A DNA stretch of 64,000 nucleotides from Aneurinibacillus thermoaerophilus (GTDB lineage: Bacteria; Bacillota; Bacilli; Aneurinibacillales; Aneurinibacillaceae), in contig NZ_FNDE01000017.1 of assembly GCF_900099925.1 (NCBI RefSeq), positions 1-64,000 on the forward strand, read 5' to 3'. How positions within the stretch are numbered: the stretch's first letter is position 1; every line of letters begins with the position of its first letter. The translations under genes and the position numbers were made by a program. A model generated the notes under the pieces. The model had not been told where the DNA came from. It did no database searches and saw only the letters and a list, made by a program, of their open reading frames with translations. Shown here one piece after another: positions 1 to 8,636 of this stretch.

Positions 1-192
1 CCGTCGGTCTTGTGAATGGCAGCTTTCACGATGGATATCGGTTAACGTTCCAGAAAAACCTCTGGTCATCACACCATCGAGAAAATGAACCATATGGTTC
101 ATTACCGGCTTAGAAAAATAAAGTGGGAAACGCCAGGTACGTAAAATATTGTTGATTTCCTGTTGATGTGCTACCCTATACGTAAGAGGCAT
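1..192 (-). CDS. Transposase N-terminus (partial, runs off the window)
   Basis: The minus strand is open for 64 codons from an ATG at 192 to the window edge, with a Shine-Dalgarno (AAAGGAG) 7-8 bases upstream. The peptide begins MPLTYRVAHQQEI and contains YFSKPVMNHMVHFLDG and DIHRESCHSQDR. This resembles the N-terminal region of IS4/IS701-type DDE transposases, which go on to a segment about stopping or starting at a site. The catalytic DDE residues would lie beyond base 1, so the family call is by resemblance of the leader only. The left end of the insertion sequence should fall between 193 and about 300, but I could not identify the terminal repeat. Confidence 0.6.
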   Translation of the reverse strand, partial: MPLTYRVAHQQEINNILRTWRFPLYFSKPVMNHMVHFLDGVMTRGFSGTLTDIHRESCHSQDRR

Positions 193-311
193 ATAGTCTT
201 CTCCTTTGCGTAAAAGTGGTTGGTGGTACTTCTATTTTTACACAGGGTGAAGAGATATGTCTCTTTTTTATTCAATTGTAAATTTGTGTAAGTGTTTTTG
301 GGCAACTACAG

Positions 312-824
312 TTAAAACATATTTTTCAGCATGGACTGTACCATTGGATTTTGTAAAAGTTTGGTGATTTCGGCAAAATCAATTCCGCTTAGCGTATCAG
401 AAAGGCCTTCTTTTCTATTTGGCTTTTTGTTGTTTGTTTTTCCTAGCTTTGTCACTACACCGCTGTTGAGGCCCTTTTTTATTAATGTTTGTACCGCAGG
501 GTTTTGCAGTATTTCTATTAGTGCGGCGGCATCTAACCCTTTGCTATCGTTTCTTTTTGTACGGGTTCTTCCGCTTTCTGAAGTTTGGTTCTTACGACGG
601 AGAAACGGAAAGAGGTTAATACGGCGGCGTTGTCGCGGCTTGCTTCTCGTTGTTCGCGTTCTCCGGGCTACCGACTTTGTTTGATTTAATGCTTTTTCGA
701 TTTTACTTGCAGATTCTTTTGTCTCATTCACCTGGCTTGCTATTTCATACAGTGACTGTTTGAATCCTGTAAGCCGTTTGCTTACTGCGGTTGCCGGCTT
801 TTTCTTCTTTCTTTTTTTTGTCAA
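312..824 (-). CDS. Basic hypothetical protein with a duplicated LLQNPxVQ motif
   Basis: Protein of about 170 residues, not recognised. The N-terminus is very basic (KKRKKKK) and is followed by a helical stretch (about 20-50), an Arg/Lys-rich stretch (RRTRTTRSKPRQRRR) and a hydrophobic LFPFL. Two related motifs occur near the C-terminus, LIEILQNPAVQTLIKKG and ITKLLQNPMVQSMLKN, separated by a basic linker. The motif resembles short helical repeats seen in spore-former proteins of unknown function; a spore or nucleic-acid-associated role is only a guess. I chose TTG at 824 because AAGGAGG ends eight bases upstream; a GTG at 833 overlaps that ribosome binding site. It is transcribed away from the alr group. 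Confidence 0.6.
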   Translation of the reverse strand: MTKKRKKKKPATAVSKRLTGFKQSLYEIASQVNETKESASKIEKALNQTKSVARRTRTTRSKPRQRRRINLFPFLRRKNQTSESGRTRTKRNDSKGLDAAALIEILQNPAVQTLIKKGLNSGVVTKLGKTNNKKPNRKEGLSDTLSGIDFAEITKLLQNPMVQSMLKNMF

Positions 825-844
825 ACCGGTCACCTCCTTAGTTA

Positions 845-1177
845 TATAAATTTGTGCACTCTATATAAACAGTGTATGTGTCATTCCTATCGTGAGAAAT
901 AAGGTATGTACTCAGAGTGGAATTACGGGCGGGAATCCTTAGCCTTTTCCTTTCACCAGACTTCACTTTGTTTAAAAGTGGGAGTCTTCTCAGTTGCTAT
1001 GATAAAATAAAAATAAAATGTACTTTTTTACAGAAGATGCTGTCTGAAAGCTCACTGGCTTTAACTGTGGGATGAAAGACGGCGTTGCTCGGTATCCTAT
1101 TCGTGGAGATGCTTAGAGCAACAATTTTTATGTTTGCAAATGACGTTGCAGAATTTAGTGTGGAGTGGAGGACTGCT
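845..1177. other. Intergenic region with one stem-loop
   Basis: No gene is evident in these 333 bases between divergent genes. An imperfect stem-loop lies at about 957-993 (AGACTTCACTTT, loop, AAAGTGGGAGTCT) without a T-run, so it does not look like an ordinary terminator. AT-rich sequence at 1000-1025 (TATGATAAAATAAAAATAAAATG) could hold a promoter for the downstream gene, but no convincing -35/-10 pair stands out. Confidence 0.35.
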
Positions 1178-1615
1178 ATGAAGAAATATCGTCAGGGAAA
1201 CGTATTGCGACATGAAGAGGCAAGCGCTAAAGATATTTATTTAAGGCGCCCGTTCAAGTACAAGTTCATTGAAACCATTCTTTATGTTTTTGTGATGTTT
1301 GGCATATTGAGTTTGCTGCCGAAAAGCAGCGTAGCTGTGTTTATTGTCGCTATGGTAGCTGCTATTGTTATCGTTGGTTTTGCCCCGTTTATTTATAAAG
1401 TATTGCTCCATCCAGCATATAAGCTTTCCCGCACCCATTTACTAATTCGTATAGGTAAGACTGAAGAAAGTGTGCCGCTGCATGAACTACAGCGCACAAG
1501 CACATGGAATTCGACGTACCGGGCCAACGGGAAGAAATATCACATTATGGCTTCGAAAGAGTTTCTTGAAGAGTTGGACAATCAAATCGCACGTGTACAG
1601 AAAAGAGGGAAATAG
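1178..1615 (+). CDS. Small membrane protein of unknown function, upstream of alr
   Basis: Protein of 145 residues starting MKKYRQGNVLRHEEA. ATG 1178 follows a GGAGTGGAGGA ribosome site; longer versions upstream lack one. Two adjacent hydrophobic segments (about residues 32-50 and 53-75) form a hairpin in the membrane, followed by a soluble tail (HPAYKLSRTHLLIRIGKTEESVPLHEL) that resembles a PH-like (YdbS/YcxB-type) membrane-associated domain. It ends three bases before alr, so the two are probably co-transcribed. I do not recognise a named family. Confidence 0.65.
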   Translation: MKKYRQGNVLRHEEASAKDIYLRRPFKYKFIETILYVFVMFGILSLLPKSSVAVFIVAMVAAIVIVGFAPFIYKVLLHPAYKLSRTHLLIRIGKTEESVPLHELQRTSTWNSTYRANGKKYHIMASKEFLEELDNQIARVQKRGK

Positions 1616-1618
1616 ACG

Positions 1619-2803
1619 ATGGAAGCATTCTATCGGGATGTCTGGGCTGAAATCGACCTAGACGCCATTGGAAGAAATATTAAAACATTTCGTAAGCACA
1701 TTCCTTCAGAAACAAAAATTATGGCGGTTGTTAAGGCGGATGGTTATGGTCATGGTGCTTTTCAAATAGCGAGGCGGGCGCTTAAGGAAGGCGCTGATTG
1801 GCTGGGGGTCGCGTTGTTGGATGAAGCGTTGGAACTTCGTCACCAAGGAATTGAAGCGCCAATTCTTGTTCTCAGTTCATTTCCTACCCGGGGAATCAGG
1901 CTGGCCATCGAACATGACATCACTATGACAGTATATCAATTGGAGATGTTGCGGAAAATTTCTCAGGAAGCTGAAAAGCAAAAAAAGCGGACAAAAATTC
2001 ACATAAAAGTGGATACAGGCATGGGACGTATCGGTATGCGGAGCGAGGAAGAATTAGGAGCATTCATGGAAACGGTGCGCGATTGTCCGTGGGTAGAAGT
2101 CGAAGGGATGTTTACTCACTTTGCAACAGCTGATGAGGAGGACGGCACCTACACAAAAGAGCAGTTTCAGATGTTCCAACGCTTTGTGGATAGTCTGGAG
2201 GAAAGAGGAATGAAGGTTCCACTCCTGTATACAAATAACAGCGCAGCGGCCATGTTCTACCCGGAGCAAAGCCGTCATATGATCCGTTTGGGTATTAGTT
2301 TGTATGGCCAGTATCCTTCTAGGTACTCGAAAACGACAGGTATCCCGCTAGCGCCTGCGTTTCAATGGAAGGCGCGGATTAGTCATGTTAAACAAGTGCC
2401 GGCCGGGGCAAAAATCGGCTATGGTGCGACTTATGAAGCGAAACGAGATGCGGTTATTGCCACCGTTCCGGCAGGGTATGCGGATGGATACAATCGTTTG
2501 CTGTCGAATAAGGGGTATGTGCTTGTTAAAGGTTATCGAGCGCCGATCGCTGGACGTGTCTGCATGGATCAGTTCATGATTGATGTTACGCACATTCCGA
2601 ATGTAGCTGCGGGAGAGGAAGTAGTTTTGATCGGGCGACAGGGCAACGAAGAGATTTCGGTAGATGAGATGGCGGAATGGCTGACGACGATTAACTATGA
2701 GGTTACATGCATGGTTAGCAAACGGGTTCCACGCGTATATTACGAAAATGGCCGCATTGTTGCTGTAAACAATCACATATTACCAGACTTCTGTAAGGAG
2801 TAG
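1619..2803 (+). CDS. alr: Alanine racemase
   Basis: PLP enzyme of 394 residues that interconverts L- and D-alanine for peptidoglycan; cytoplasmic. The PLP lysine is K39 in AVVKADGYGHG at the start of the TIM barrel. The second catalytic base, tyrosine, lies in the GYGATYEA segment near residue 265, and the active-site VCMDQFMIDV motif follows near 315. Length is typical (380-395). ATG at 1619 follows AGAGGGAAATAGACG. The order alr - antitoxin - toxin is conserved in Bacillus and relatives, which supports the call. Confidence 0.97.
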   Translation: MEAFYRDVWAEIDLDAIGRNIKTFRKHIPSETKIMAVVKADGYGHGAFQIARRALKEGADWLGVALLDEALELRHQGIEAPILVLSSFPTRGIRLAIEHDITMTVYQLEMLRKISQEAEKQKKRTKIHIKVDTGMGRIGMRSEEELGAFMETVRDCPWVEVEGMFTHFATADEEDGTYTKEQFQMFQRFVDSLEERGMKVPLLYTNNSAAAMFYPEQSRHMIRLGISLYGQYPSRYSKTTGIPLAPAFQWKARISHVKQVPAGAKIGYGATYEAKRDAVIATVPAGYADGYNRLLSNKGYVLVKGYRAPIAGRVCMDQFMIDVTHIPNVAAGEEVVLIGRQGNEEISVDEMAEWLTTINYEVTCMVSKRVPRVYYENGRIVAVNNHILPDFCKE

Positions 2804-3065
2804 GGAGTTCATGCGTCGATTCCTACTGTTGTGACGCAGAAAGAATCATGATACAATCAGTAAGAATCAAAATCTCTTCTAAAAATGGCGAAGAGATGCA
2901 GGAATTTGCTATTATAACTCGAATACTAAGAAGGGAAGTCGAATCTTCCCGCTAAAAAACCGTGCAAAGTATAATTCTGTACCCATTACGACATACTGGT
3001 AATGAGACGTACGCGCGGTCTTTCATCTTAGAAAAAAGTTGTACAGTGTTGGTGTTGGAGGTGCG
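2804..3065. other. alr-ndoAI intergenic region
   Basis: No gene seen. A short stem-loop (GGGAAGTCGAATCTTCCC, about 2933-2951) precedes a run of As and may act as a weak terminator for alr. AT-rich stretches near 2905-2925 and 2968-2980 could hold the promoter of the toxin-antitoxin pair; neither gives a clean consensus. Confidence 0.3.
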
Positions 3066-3350
3066 ATGGTCTTGTCTAAAATGGACACGAAGCGAATTAT
3101 GATTAGCTTGCCGGGGCATCTATTGCAGGAAGTCGATGGATTGGTGGAGAAAGAAAAATCTAATCGCAGCGAGTTTATCCGTCAGGCAATGAGATTATAT
3201 TTGAAAGAGCGGAAGAAGCGGCATATTCGTGAAATGATGCAGCGTGGATATATGGAAATGGCCAATATTAATCTAGACATCGCGAGCGAGGCTTTTCAGG
3301 CTGAGGAAGAAGCGGATTTGACATTGGGTCGTTTAGTGAGCGGGGTGTAG
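3066..3350 (+). CDS. ndoAI: EndoAI-type antitoxin, ribbon-helix-helix
   Basis: Antitoxin of 94 residues. The N-terminal half is a CopG/MetJ-type ribbon-helix-helix (KRIMISLPGHLLQEVDGLVEKEK, then NRSEFIRQAMRLYL) expected to bind its own promoter. The acidic C-terminus would wrap around EndoA and block its RNA-binding groove. ATG 3066 is preceded by GGAGGTGCG; an ORF start at 3039 has no ribosome site. It lies three bases before the toxin gene in the standard EndoAI-EndoA arrangement. Confidence 0.93.
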   Translation: MVLSKMDTKRIMISLPGHLLQEVDGLVEKEKSNRSEFIRQAMRLYLKERKKRHIREMMQRGYMEMANINLDIASEAFQAEEEADLTLGRLVSGV

Positions 3351-3353
3351 TGT

Positions 3354-3704
3354 GTGATCGTGAAGCGTGGCGACGTATATTTTGCGGATTTATCCCCTGT
3401 TGTCGGATCGGAGCAGGGCGGAGTCCGGCCTGTGCTGGTTATACAGAATGATATAGGAAACCGCTTCAGTCCGACAGTAATCGTCGCAGCCATTACGGCC
3501 CAAATCCAAAAAGCTAAGTTGCCTACCCATGTAGAAATTGATGCAAAGACATACGCATTTGACCGTGATTCTGTTATCCTGCTTGAGCAGATACGGACGA
3601 TTGATAAACAGAGATTAACGGATAAGATCACACACCTTGATGAAGAGATGATGGAGCGAGTAAATGAAGCTCTTCAGATTAGTTTGGGACTTATTGACTT
3701 TTAA
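3354..3704 (+). CDS. ndoA: EndoA (MazF-type) mRNA interferase toxin
   Basis: Toxin of 116 residues, the usual PemK/MazF length. It starts at GTG 3354 ([23 protein letters not shown]). In B. subtilis the family cuts single-stranded mRNA at UACAU; that specificity is carried over here by homology only. The conserved [11 protein letters not shown] loop, the [14 protein letters not shown] strand and the [15 protein letters not shown] segment with the catalytic Arg and Thr are all intact, so the toxin looks active. Translation is probably coupled to the antitoxin. Confidence 0.95.
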   Translation: MIVKRGDVYFADLSPVVGSEQGGVRPVLVIQNDIGNRFSPTVIVAAITAQIQKAKLPTHVEIDAKTYAFDRDSVILLEQIRTIDKQRLTDKITHLDEEMMERVNEALQISLGLIDF

Positions 3705-3795
3705 ACAAGATTCGTTTTTTATAATTTCTCGAAAGGCTGCTGTGAAATACGGTAGCTTTTTTTCATTATAAAAAAGTCGCGGAAGGATTGTTACT

Positions 3796-5958
3796 ATGGA
3801 AATAAAACAGATGGCTTCGGTTATTGCGGATGAGTTACAAATTACTTCCGGACAGGTGGAGCGGACCATTGCGTTGCTTGATGAAGGTAGTACGGTTCCG
3901 TTTATCGCCCGTTACAGGAAAGAAGCTACAGGAATGCTGGATGAAAATCAAATTCGTTTCATTCAGGAACAGGTTCAGTACTTGCGTCAACTTGCGGAAA
4001 GAAAAGGGGAAGTCATTCGCCTGATTGCTGAACAGGACAAGTTGACAGAAGAACTGGAAAAACAAATTCGGGACGCGACAAAATTACAACAAGTAGAAGA
4101 CTTATACCGTCCCTTTAGACAAAAGCGGCGGACGCGGGCGACGGTGGCGAAAGAGAAGGGGCTTGTGCCGCTCGCAAATTTCATGTTAATGGCTTGTACA
4201 GGTGACTTGCAGGAAGAAGCAGCAAAATATATTAGCCAGGAAAAAGGGGTTGCTTCAGCGGAAGAAGCGATACAGGGCGCATCTGATATCATTGCGGAGC
4301 AGGTAGCCGACGACCCGGATGTGCGCAGTTGGGTACGGGAGTATACGATGAAGCATGCGACGCTTATCACATCCAAGAAGGAAGATGAACCATCCGGAAA
4401 AAAAGTGTATGAAATGTACTACGAGTATAGCGAGCCGGTCAGCCGGATGGCACCCCATCGAGTTCTTGCTGTAAACCGGGCGGAACGGGAAGGGATTCTG
4501 CGCGTAAAGCTTGCGCTTGATTCTGCTCCGATATTGCAACATTTGGAACGAAATTGGATTCGCAAAAATAGTATTGCAGCCGAGCAACTAAAATCCGCGC
4601 TAGAAGATGGCTACAAGCGGCTGATTGCGCCTGCGGTTGAGCGGGAAGTGCGTGGCCTATTGACAGAGAAAGCTGAAGAACAGGCGATTCATATCTTTGC
4701 GGAAAATCTCCGTCAGCTATTGTTGCAGGCGCCGTTAAAAAATCGTGTTGTATTGGCACTTGATCCAGCTTACCGTACCGGATGCAAGACGGCGGTTCTG
4801 GATGAGACGGGCAAATTGCTGGAAGTAGCTGTTGTCTATCCGACGCCGCCACAGAACAAAACCGATGAAGCGAAGCGTGTGCTTACAGAACTCATCGAAA
4901 AGTATGGGGTGCAGGTCATCGCTATCGGTAATGGTACCGCTTCTCGAGAAACGGAGCAATTCGTCGCTAACATGCTAAAAGAAATTGATCGTGATATTTC
5001 TTATATTATCGTGAACGAAGCAGGCGCGAGTGTTTATTCCGCGTCCAAATTAGCAGGGGAAGAGTTCCCGGATCTAGATGTGGCGGAGCGAAGCGCTGTA
5101 TCTATCGGTCGTCGTTTGCAGGACCCTCTTGCAGAACTCGTAAAAATTGACCCGAAATCCATCGGCGTCGGCCAGTATCAGCATGATGTGTCACAAAGCA
5201 GGCTGGCAGATAGCCTGCAATTTGTTGTGGAATCAGCGGTGAATTATGTGGGCGTGGACGTCAACACCGCTTCACCTTCGCTTCTGCAATACGTGTCGGG
5301 CATTACCAAACAGGTGGCCAAAAATATTGTGTCTCGCCGCGAACAACTAGGGAAATATGTATCGCGTGCCCAGCTCAAAGAGGTGCCCCGCCTTGGTGCC
5401 AAAACATACGAGCAATGCATAGGGTTTCTGCGCATTCCGGATGGCGAAAATCCGCTTGATAATACTCCTATTCATCCCGAATCTTATCCGGCTGTAGCTG
5501 TTCTCTTGCAAGAGCTCGGAATTCGGACGGACGAGATTGCGAGCGAGGCGGCAAAAGCAAAGCTAAAGGAAGTCAATGTAAAGGATATGGCGCAGAAGCT
5601 GAGCATTGGCGAACCGACGCTCACCGATATTATCGAAAGTCTTCTGCGGCCAGGACGAGATCCGCGAGAAGAATTGCATGCACCGCTTTTGAAAAAAGAT
5701 GTATTAGATATTACAGATTTGTCGAAGGGGATGGAACTGCAAGGTACAGTACGCAACGTAGTCGATTTTGGCGTATTTGTGGATATCGGTTTGAAAAATG
5801 ATGGACTTGTCCATATTTCTCAATTGAGCCGTCGCTTTGTTAGACATCCGCTGGACGTCGTATCCGTTGGCGAAATTGTTACCGTCTGGGTAAAGGACAT
5901 TGATGTGGAAAAGGGACGGGTCGGCCTCACGATGCTAGGACCGGAAGCCGTGCAATAG
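3796..5958 (+). CDS. tex: Tex-family RNA-binding protein (YdcI-like)
   Basis: Protein of 720 residues, close to the usual Tex length. In order: N-terminal HTH-like helical region with STVPFIARYRKEATG, a YqgF/RNase H-like domain (VVLALDPAYRTGCKTAV, about 320 onward), helix-hairpin-helix motifs (SPSLLQYVSGITKQVAKNIV and QLKEVPRLGAKTYEQCIG) and a C-terminal S1 domain (GTVRNVVDFGVFVDIG) that binds RNA. Tex is proposed to act in transcription or RNA metabolism. It follows ndoA by 91 bases and faces cmpA, with a shared terminator hairpin between them. Confidence 0.95.
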   Translation: MEIKQMASVIADELQITSGQVERTIALLDEGSTVPFIARYRKEATGMLDENQIRFIQEQVQYLRQLAERKGEVIRLIAEQDKLTEELEKQIRDATKLQQVEDLYRPFRQKRRTRATVAKEKGLVPLANFMLMACTGDLQEEAAKYISQEKGVASAEEAIQGASDIIAEQVADDPDVRSWVREYTMKHATLITSKKEDEPSGKKVYEMYYEYSEPVSRMAPHRVLAVNRAEREGILRVKLALDSAPILQHLERNWIRKNSIAAEQLKSALEDGYKRLIAPAVEREVRGLLTEKAEEQAIHIFAENLRQLLLQAPLKNRVVLALDPAYRTGCKTAVLDETGKLLEVAVVYPTPPQNKTDEAKRVLTELIEKYGVQVIAIGNGTASRETEQFVANMLKEIDRDISYIIVNEAGASVYSASKLAGEEFPDLDVAERSAVSIGRRLQDPLAELVKIDPKSIGVGQYQHDVSQSRLADSLQFVVESAVNYVGVDVNTASPSLLQYVSGITKQVAKNIVSRREQLGKYVSRAQLKEVPRLGAKTYEQCIGFLRIPDGENPLDNTPIHPESYPAVAVLLQELGIRTDEIASEAAKAKLKEVNVKDMAQKLSIGEPTLTDIIESLLRPGRDPREELHAPLLKKDVLDITDLSKGMELQGTVRNVVDFGVFVDIGLKNDGLVHISQLSRRFVRHPLDVVSVGEIVTVWVKDIDVEKGRVGLTMLGPEAVQ

Positions 5959-5965
5959 TCGAGGT

Positions 5966-6009
5966 TAACAGGGAGGCCGTAAAAGCTTCAGTTGCGGCCC
6001 CCCTGTTTG
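5966..6009 (+). terminator. Probable terminator between tex and cmpA
   Basis: Inverted repeat AACAGGGAGGCCG ... CGGCCCCCCTGTT with a 15-base loop, then TTGTC. It has few Ts, so termination efficiency is uncertain. The end of the minus-strand cmpA coding region lies inside it. Confidence 0.5.
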
Positions 6010-6107
6010 TCATTGTATAAGAACCAGCAATCGTTCAGCAGTAGAATTTGCTTCCGGTTTTTTGTTTGAAAAGCTTTCATCAGTTGACGTTTTAACCATT
6101 GAGGCAT
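5988..6107 (-). CDS. cmpA: Cortex morphogenetic protein CmpA
   Basis: Peptide of 39 residues on the minus strand, starting MPQWLKRQLMKAFQTKNR and ending in LLNDCWFLYNDKQGGRN. It matches the CmpA pattern of Bacillus (MPxWLKKQxxKAF, then LLNxCWxxY). CmpA couples coat and cortex assembly during sporulation by promoting turnover of SpoIVA through ClpXP. The ATG at 6107 has a strong AGGAGGAATAAGG site. Its position between tex and the SprT-like gene is as in B. subtilis. The gene is shorter than most ORF cut-offs and its 3' end overlaps the tex terminator. Confidence 0.85.
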   Translation of the reverse strand: MPQWLKRQLMKAFQTKNRKQILLLNDCWFLYNDKQGGRN

Positions 6108-6122
6108 CCTTATTCCTCCTGT

Positions 6123-6183
6123 TGACATATAGTAAGGCCAAAAAGCGGAATACGGTACGCGCGTCTTTTACTACTATATGTCA
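6123..6183. repeat. Perfect 12-bp inverted repeat upstream of cmpA
   Basis: TGACATATAGTA (6123-6134) and its exact complement TACTATATGTCA (6172-6183) flank 37 bases. It sits upstream of cmpA and just past the stop of the next minus-strand gene. It could be a weak transcript-end hairpin or part of the cmpA promoter; AT-rich CATATA resembles a mother-cell sigma -10, but I see no clear partner. Confidence 0.5.
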
Positions 6184-6197
6184 CTGGAGCTTGGATG

Positions 6198-6542
6198 TTA
6201 CTCGTATTCATTTTCTTCTGCCAGATATTCGAGTTGCGCGTGGAGGGCACGAATTTCAGTCAGCAGCGAGATGAGAGGATAATGTTCCTCCTTTAGTGAG
6301 GCGAATTGCTTTTCTAGGTTGGTTAGGTAATCGATGCCCTGGATAATGCGGGCATTTGTATCATGCAATTCGATATCACTGCATTCGGCAATAATGTGCG
6401 GCAGAACGGGGCGTTCTGCGACCGTTAGTTTGTCGATTTCTTTATGCAATCGGCGTAAAAGGGCAATAAGCTGATACATATAGCCGGAAGGCATGGCGAC
6501 AAATTGGAGTTTATTTTCCACTGATAAAATACAATAGCGCAT
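6198..6542 (-). CDS. Hypothetical helical protein
   Basis: Protein of 114 residues, not recognised. Starts MRYCILSVENKLQFVAMPSGYMYQL at ATG 6542, preceded by AAGGGGGA; the longer open frame upstream is antisense to the next gene and lacks a ribosome site. Mostly amphipathic helix with heptad-like Leu/Ile spacing (LIALLRRLHKEIDKL and ISLLTEIRALHAQLEYL), so probably a coiled-coil or helical bundle. It is oriented like cmpA and divergent from the SprT-like gene. Confidence 0.6.
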   Translation of the reverse strand: MRYCILSVENKLQFVAMPSGYMYQLIALLRRLHKEIDKLTVAERPVLPHIIAECSDIELHDTNARIIQGIDYLTNLEKQFASLKEEHYPLISLLTEIRALHAQLEYLAEENEYE

Positions 6543-6632
6543 AACACGGCTCCCCCTTGCTTTGTATATGTCGTATGTACGTTCACAGTGTAGCGTATGT
6601 TTCGTCCCGGCGCAAGAATGGGAGGAGAAGAA

Positions 6633-7124
6633 ATGGAAAAACTGACGGATGGACAATTGCAGAAATTGGTGGAGCGAATCTCTACGAAATTTTTTCGGCG
6701 CCCGTTTGCGCACAGGGCGTACTTTAACCCGCGTTTGAGAACAACAGGGGGGCGCTATGTACTTGGGACGCACAACATTGAGCTAAACCCCAAGCATTAT
6801 GAAATGTTCGGAATGAATGAGCTTATCGGTATTATTAAACATGAACTCTGCCATTATCATTTGCATCTGACTGGCCGGGGATACAAGCACAAAGACGCGG
6901 ATTTTCGACGGTTGTTGAAAGAGGTTGGTGGAAGTCGATACTGCCGTTCGGTAGCGCCTGAGCGGAAGCGGGAGACGTACCGCTATGAATTGATATGCAG
7001 GGATTGCGGAACACGCTATTTGCGCAGGCGGAGAATGAATACCTGCAGGTACGTTTGTGGAAAGTGCAGGGGACGCCTGCTGTTGCGTGAATGGAGGGAA
7101 TACAATGACGGAAAAACGCCGTGA
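6633..7124 (+). CDS. SprT-like zinc metalloprotease-family protein
   Basis: Protein of 163 residues with the zinc metalloprotease motif HELCHYHLH (near residue 82) and a C-terminal zinc ribbon (CRDCG ... CGKCRG), the SprT-like (YdcK) layout. ATG 6633 follows GGGAGGAGAAGAA. It overlaps thiL by 20 bases, which suggests co-transcription. The same gene follows tex in B. subtilis. The substrate of the bacterial family is not known. Confidence 0.85.
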   Translation: MEKLTDGQLQKLVERISTKFFRRPFAHRAYFNPRLRTTGGRYVLGTHNIELNPKHYEMFGMNELIGIIKHELCHYHLHLTGRGYKHKDADFRRLLKEVGGSRYCRSVAPERKRETYRYELICRDCGTRYLRRRRMNTCRYVCGKCRGRLLLREWREYNDGKTP

Positions 7125-8127
7125 TGAATTCGGGTTAATTTCGTATTTAACTGGCGGGCAAACCATACCGCAGGCGCTCAAAGGGCGGATTGCCGTCGGA
7201 AATGGGGATGACGCCGCCGTCGTCGCCGGAAGAAGTGGATATGATTGGGTTGTTTGCTGTGATTCAATGATCGAGGATGTGCATTTCAAACGGCAGACGA
7301 TGCTGCCGTCTGACATTGGCCATAAAGCGCTGGCGTCAAACATTAGCGATATTGCGGCGATGGGTGGAATGCCGCTGTTTTATCTTGTTTCTCTTGGATT
7401 GCCGCGCACATGGACGGAAGAAGAGGTTGCAGAAATATACAAAGGAATGACGGAATTAGCCATGCGTTACGATATGGCGCTTATTGGCGGAGACACAGTG
7501 GCCATGCCGGGCCCCCTGACTATCACAGTTATGGTGCTTGGAGAAATGGAACAGGGGAGAGCGCTCCGCCGTTCTGGTGCCCAGCCGGGTGATCTCGTAT
7601 TTGTCACCGGAACAGTGGGAAATTCAGGAGCCGGGTTGGATGTACTTTTGCAAGAGAGGTGGGGAGTGCATAACATTCCAAATGAGTGGGAATTTCTTGC
7701 TTCTTGTCACCGCCGCCCGGAACCAAGAGTAGACGCCGGACGAATGCTTGCGCAAAGCGAAATACGCATTGCGTTAAACGATATCAGCGACGGGCTGGCG
7801 AGCGAAGCGTGGGAAATCGCTGAAGCAAGCGATGTGGTGTTAGTGCTGGACGAAGCAAACATCCCGCTCGGTGATTGTATTCAGCGCTACGCTAAAGTTA
7901 GCAGAAAGGATCCTTTACAATGGGCCTTTTACGGGGGCGAAGATTATCAGCTGATCGGATGTGCGCCTGCGGCGGCCAAAGAAAAGCTTTCTGAAATGTT
8001 CGAGAAGGCTGCCCTTCCGCTTTACTGGATCGGCGAAGTACAGGAAGGAAAGGCACAGGTATGGTTGCGGAAATGGAATGGAAAGCTAACGCAGCTTGAG
8101 AAAAAAGGATATAATCATTTTACATGA
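7105..8127 (+). CDS. thiL: Thiamine-monophosphate kinase
   Basis: Enzyme of 340 residues that phosphorylates thiamine monophosphate to thiamine diphosphate with ATP. N-terminal GNGDDAAVV binds Mg-ATP, and the family motifs [11 protein letters not shown]-like (residues 93-103 region), ALIGGDTV and GGEDYQLIG are present. The fold is of the PurM/ThiL type with an N-terminal ATP-binding and a C-terminal domain. ATG 7105 follows GGAGGGAATACA and lies inside the end of the SprT-like gene. Confidence 0.95.
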   Translation: MTEKRRDEFGLISYLTGGQTIPQALKGRIAVGNGDDAAVVAGRSGYDWVVCCDSMIEDVHFKRQTMLPSDIGHKALASNISDIAAMGGMPLFYLVSLGLPRTWTEEEVAEIYKGMTELAMRYDMALIGGDTVAMPGPLTITVMVLGEMEQGRALRRSGAQPGDLVFVTGTVGNSGAGLDVLLQERWGVHNIPNEWEFLASCHRRPEPRVDAGRMLAQSEIRIALNDISDGLASEAWEIAEASDVVLVLDEANIPLGDCIQRYAKVSRKDPLQWAFYGGEDYQLIGCAPAAAKEKLSEMFEKAALPLYWIGEVQEGKAQVWLRKWNGKLTQLEKKGYNHFT

Positions 8128-8156
8128 ACGGTAAGTTTGTATAGGAAGTGATAAAA

Positions 8157-8636
8157 ATGGAAAAAAGGCAAACGTATACATTTTACACCCGTTCCGTAGA
8201 AGAAACGCAGGCGCTGGCTGAGAAGCTGGGAAAACGGGTAGAACCAGGAGATGTATTTACTTTGTCCGGAGACTTGGGAGCCGGAAAAACGAGTTTTACG
8301 CAAGGATTGGCCCGCGGCATGGGAATAGAGGGCGTCGTGAATAGCCCGACGTTTACGATTATTAAAGAATATATAGGACGTTTGCCTCTTTATCATATGG
8401 ATGTATACCGTATAGAAGATGAGGCGGAAGATCTTGGGCTTGATGAATATTTCTACGGCGATGGCGTTACGGTTATAGAATGGCCGCAAATGATTGCTGA
8501 GCAGCTTCCTGAAGAACGCTGTGAAATCGTAATCAAGCGCGGCGCTGAGGATGAGAGGACACTTATTTTTACCCCGATAGGGAGCCGATACCAAATATTA
8601 TGTGAGGCGATAAAACATGATGATTCTGGCGATTGA
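8157..8636 (+). CDS. tsaE: tRNA t6A synthesis ATPase TsaE
   Basis: ATPase of 159 residues with Walker A GDLGAGKTSFTQG and VNSPTFTIIKEY. It works with TsaB and TsaD in making N6-threonylcarbamoyladenosine at position 37 of ANN-decoding tRNAs. ATG 8157 is preferred over GTG 8148 by its spacing from AGGAAGTG. It overlaps tsaB by 20 bases. Confidence 0.95.
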   Translation: MEKRQTYTFYTRSVEETQALAEKLGKRVEPGDVFTLSGDLGAGKTSFTQGLARGMGIEGVVNSPTFTIIKEYIGRLPLYHMDVYRIEDEAEDLGLDEYFYGDGVTVIEWPQMIAEQLPEERCEIVIKRGAEDERTLIFTPIGSRYQILCEAIKHDDSGD

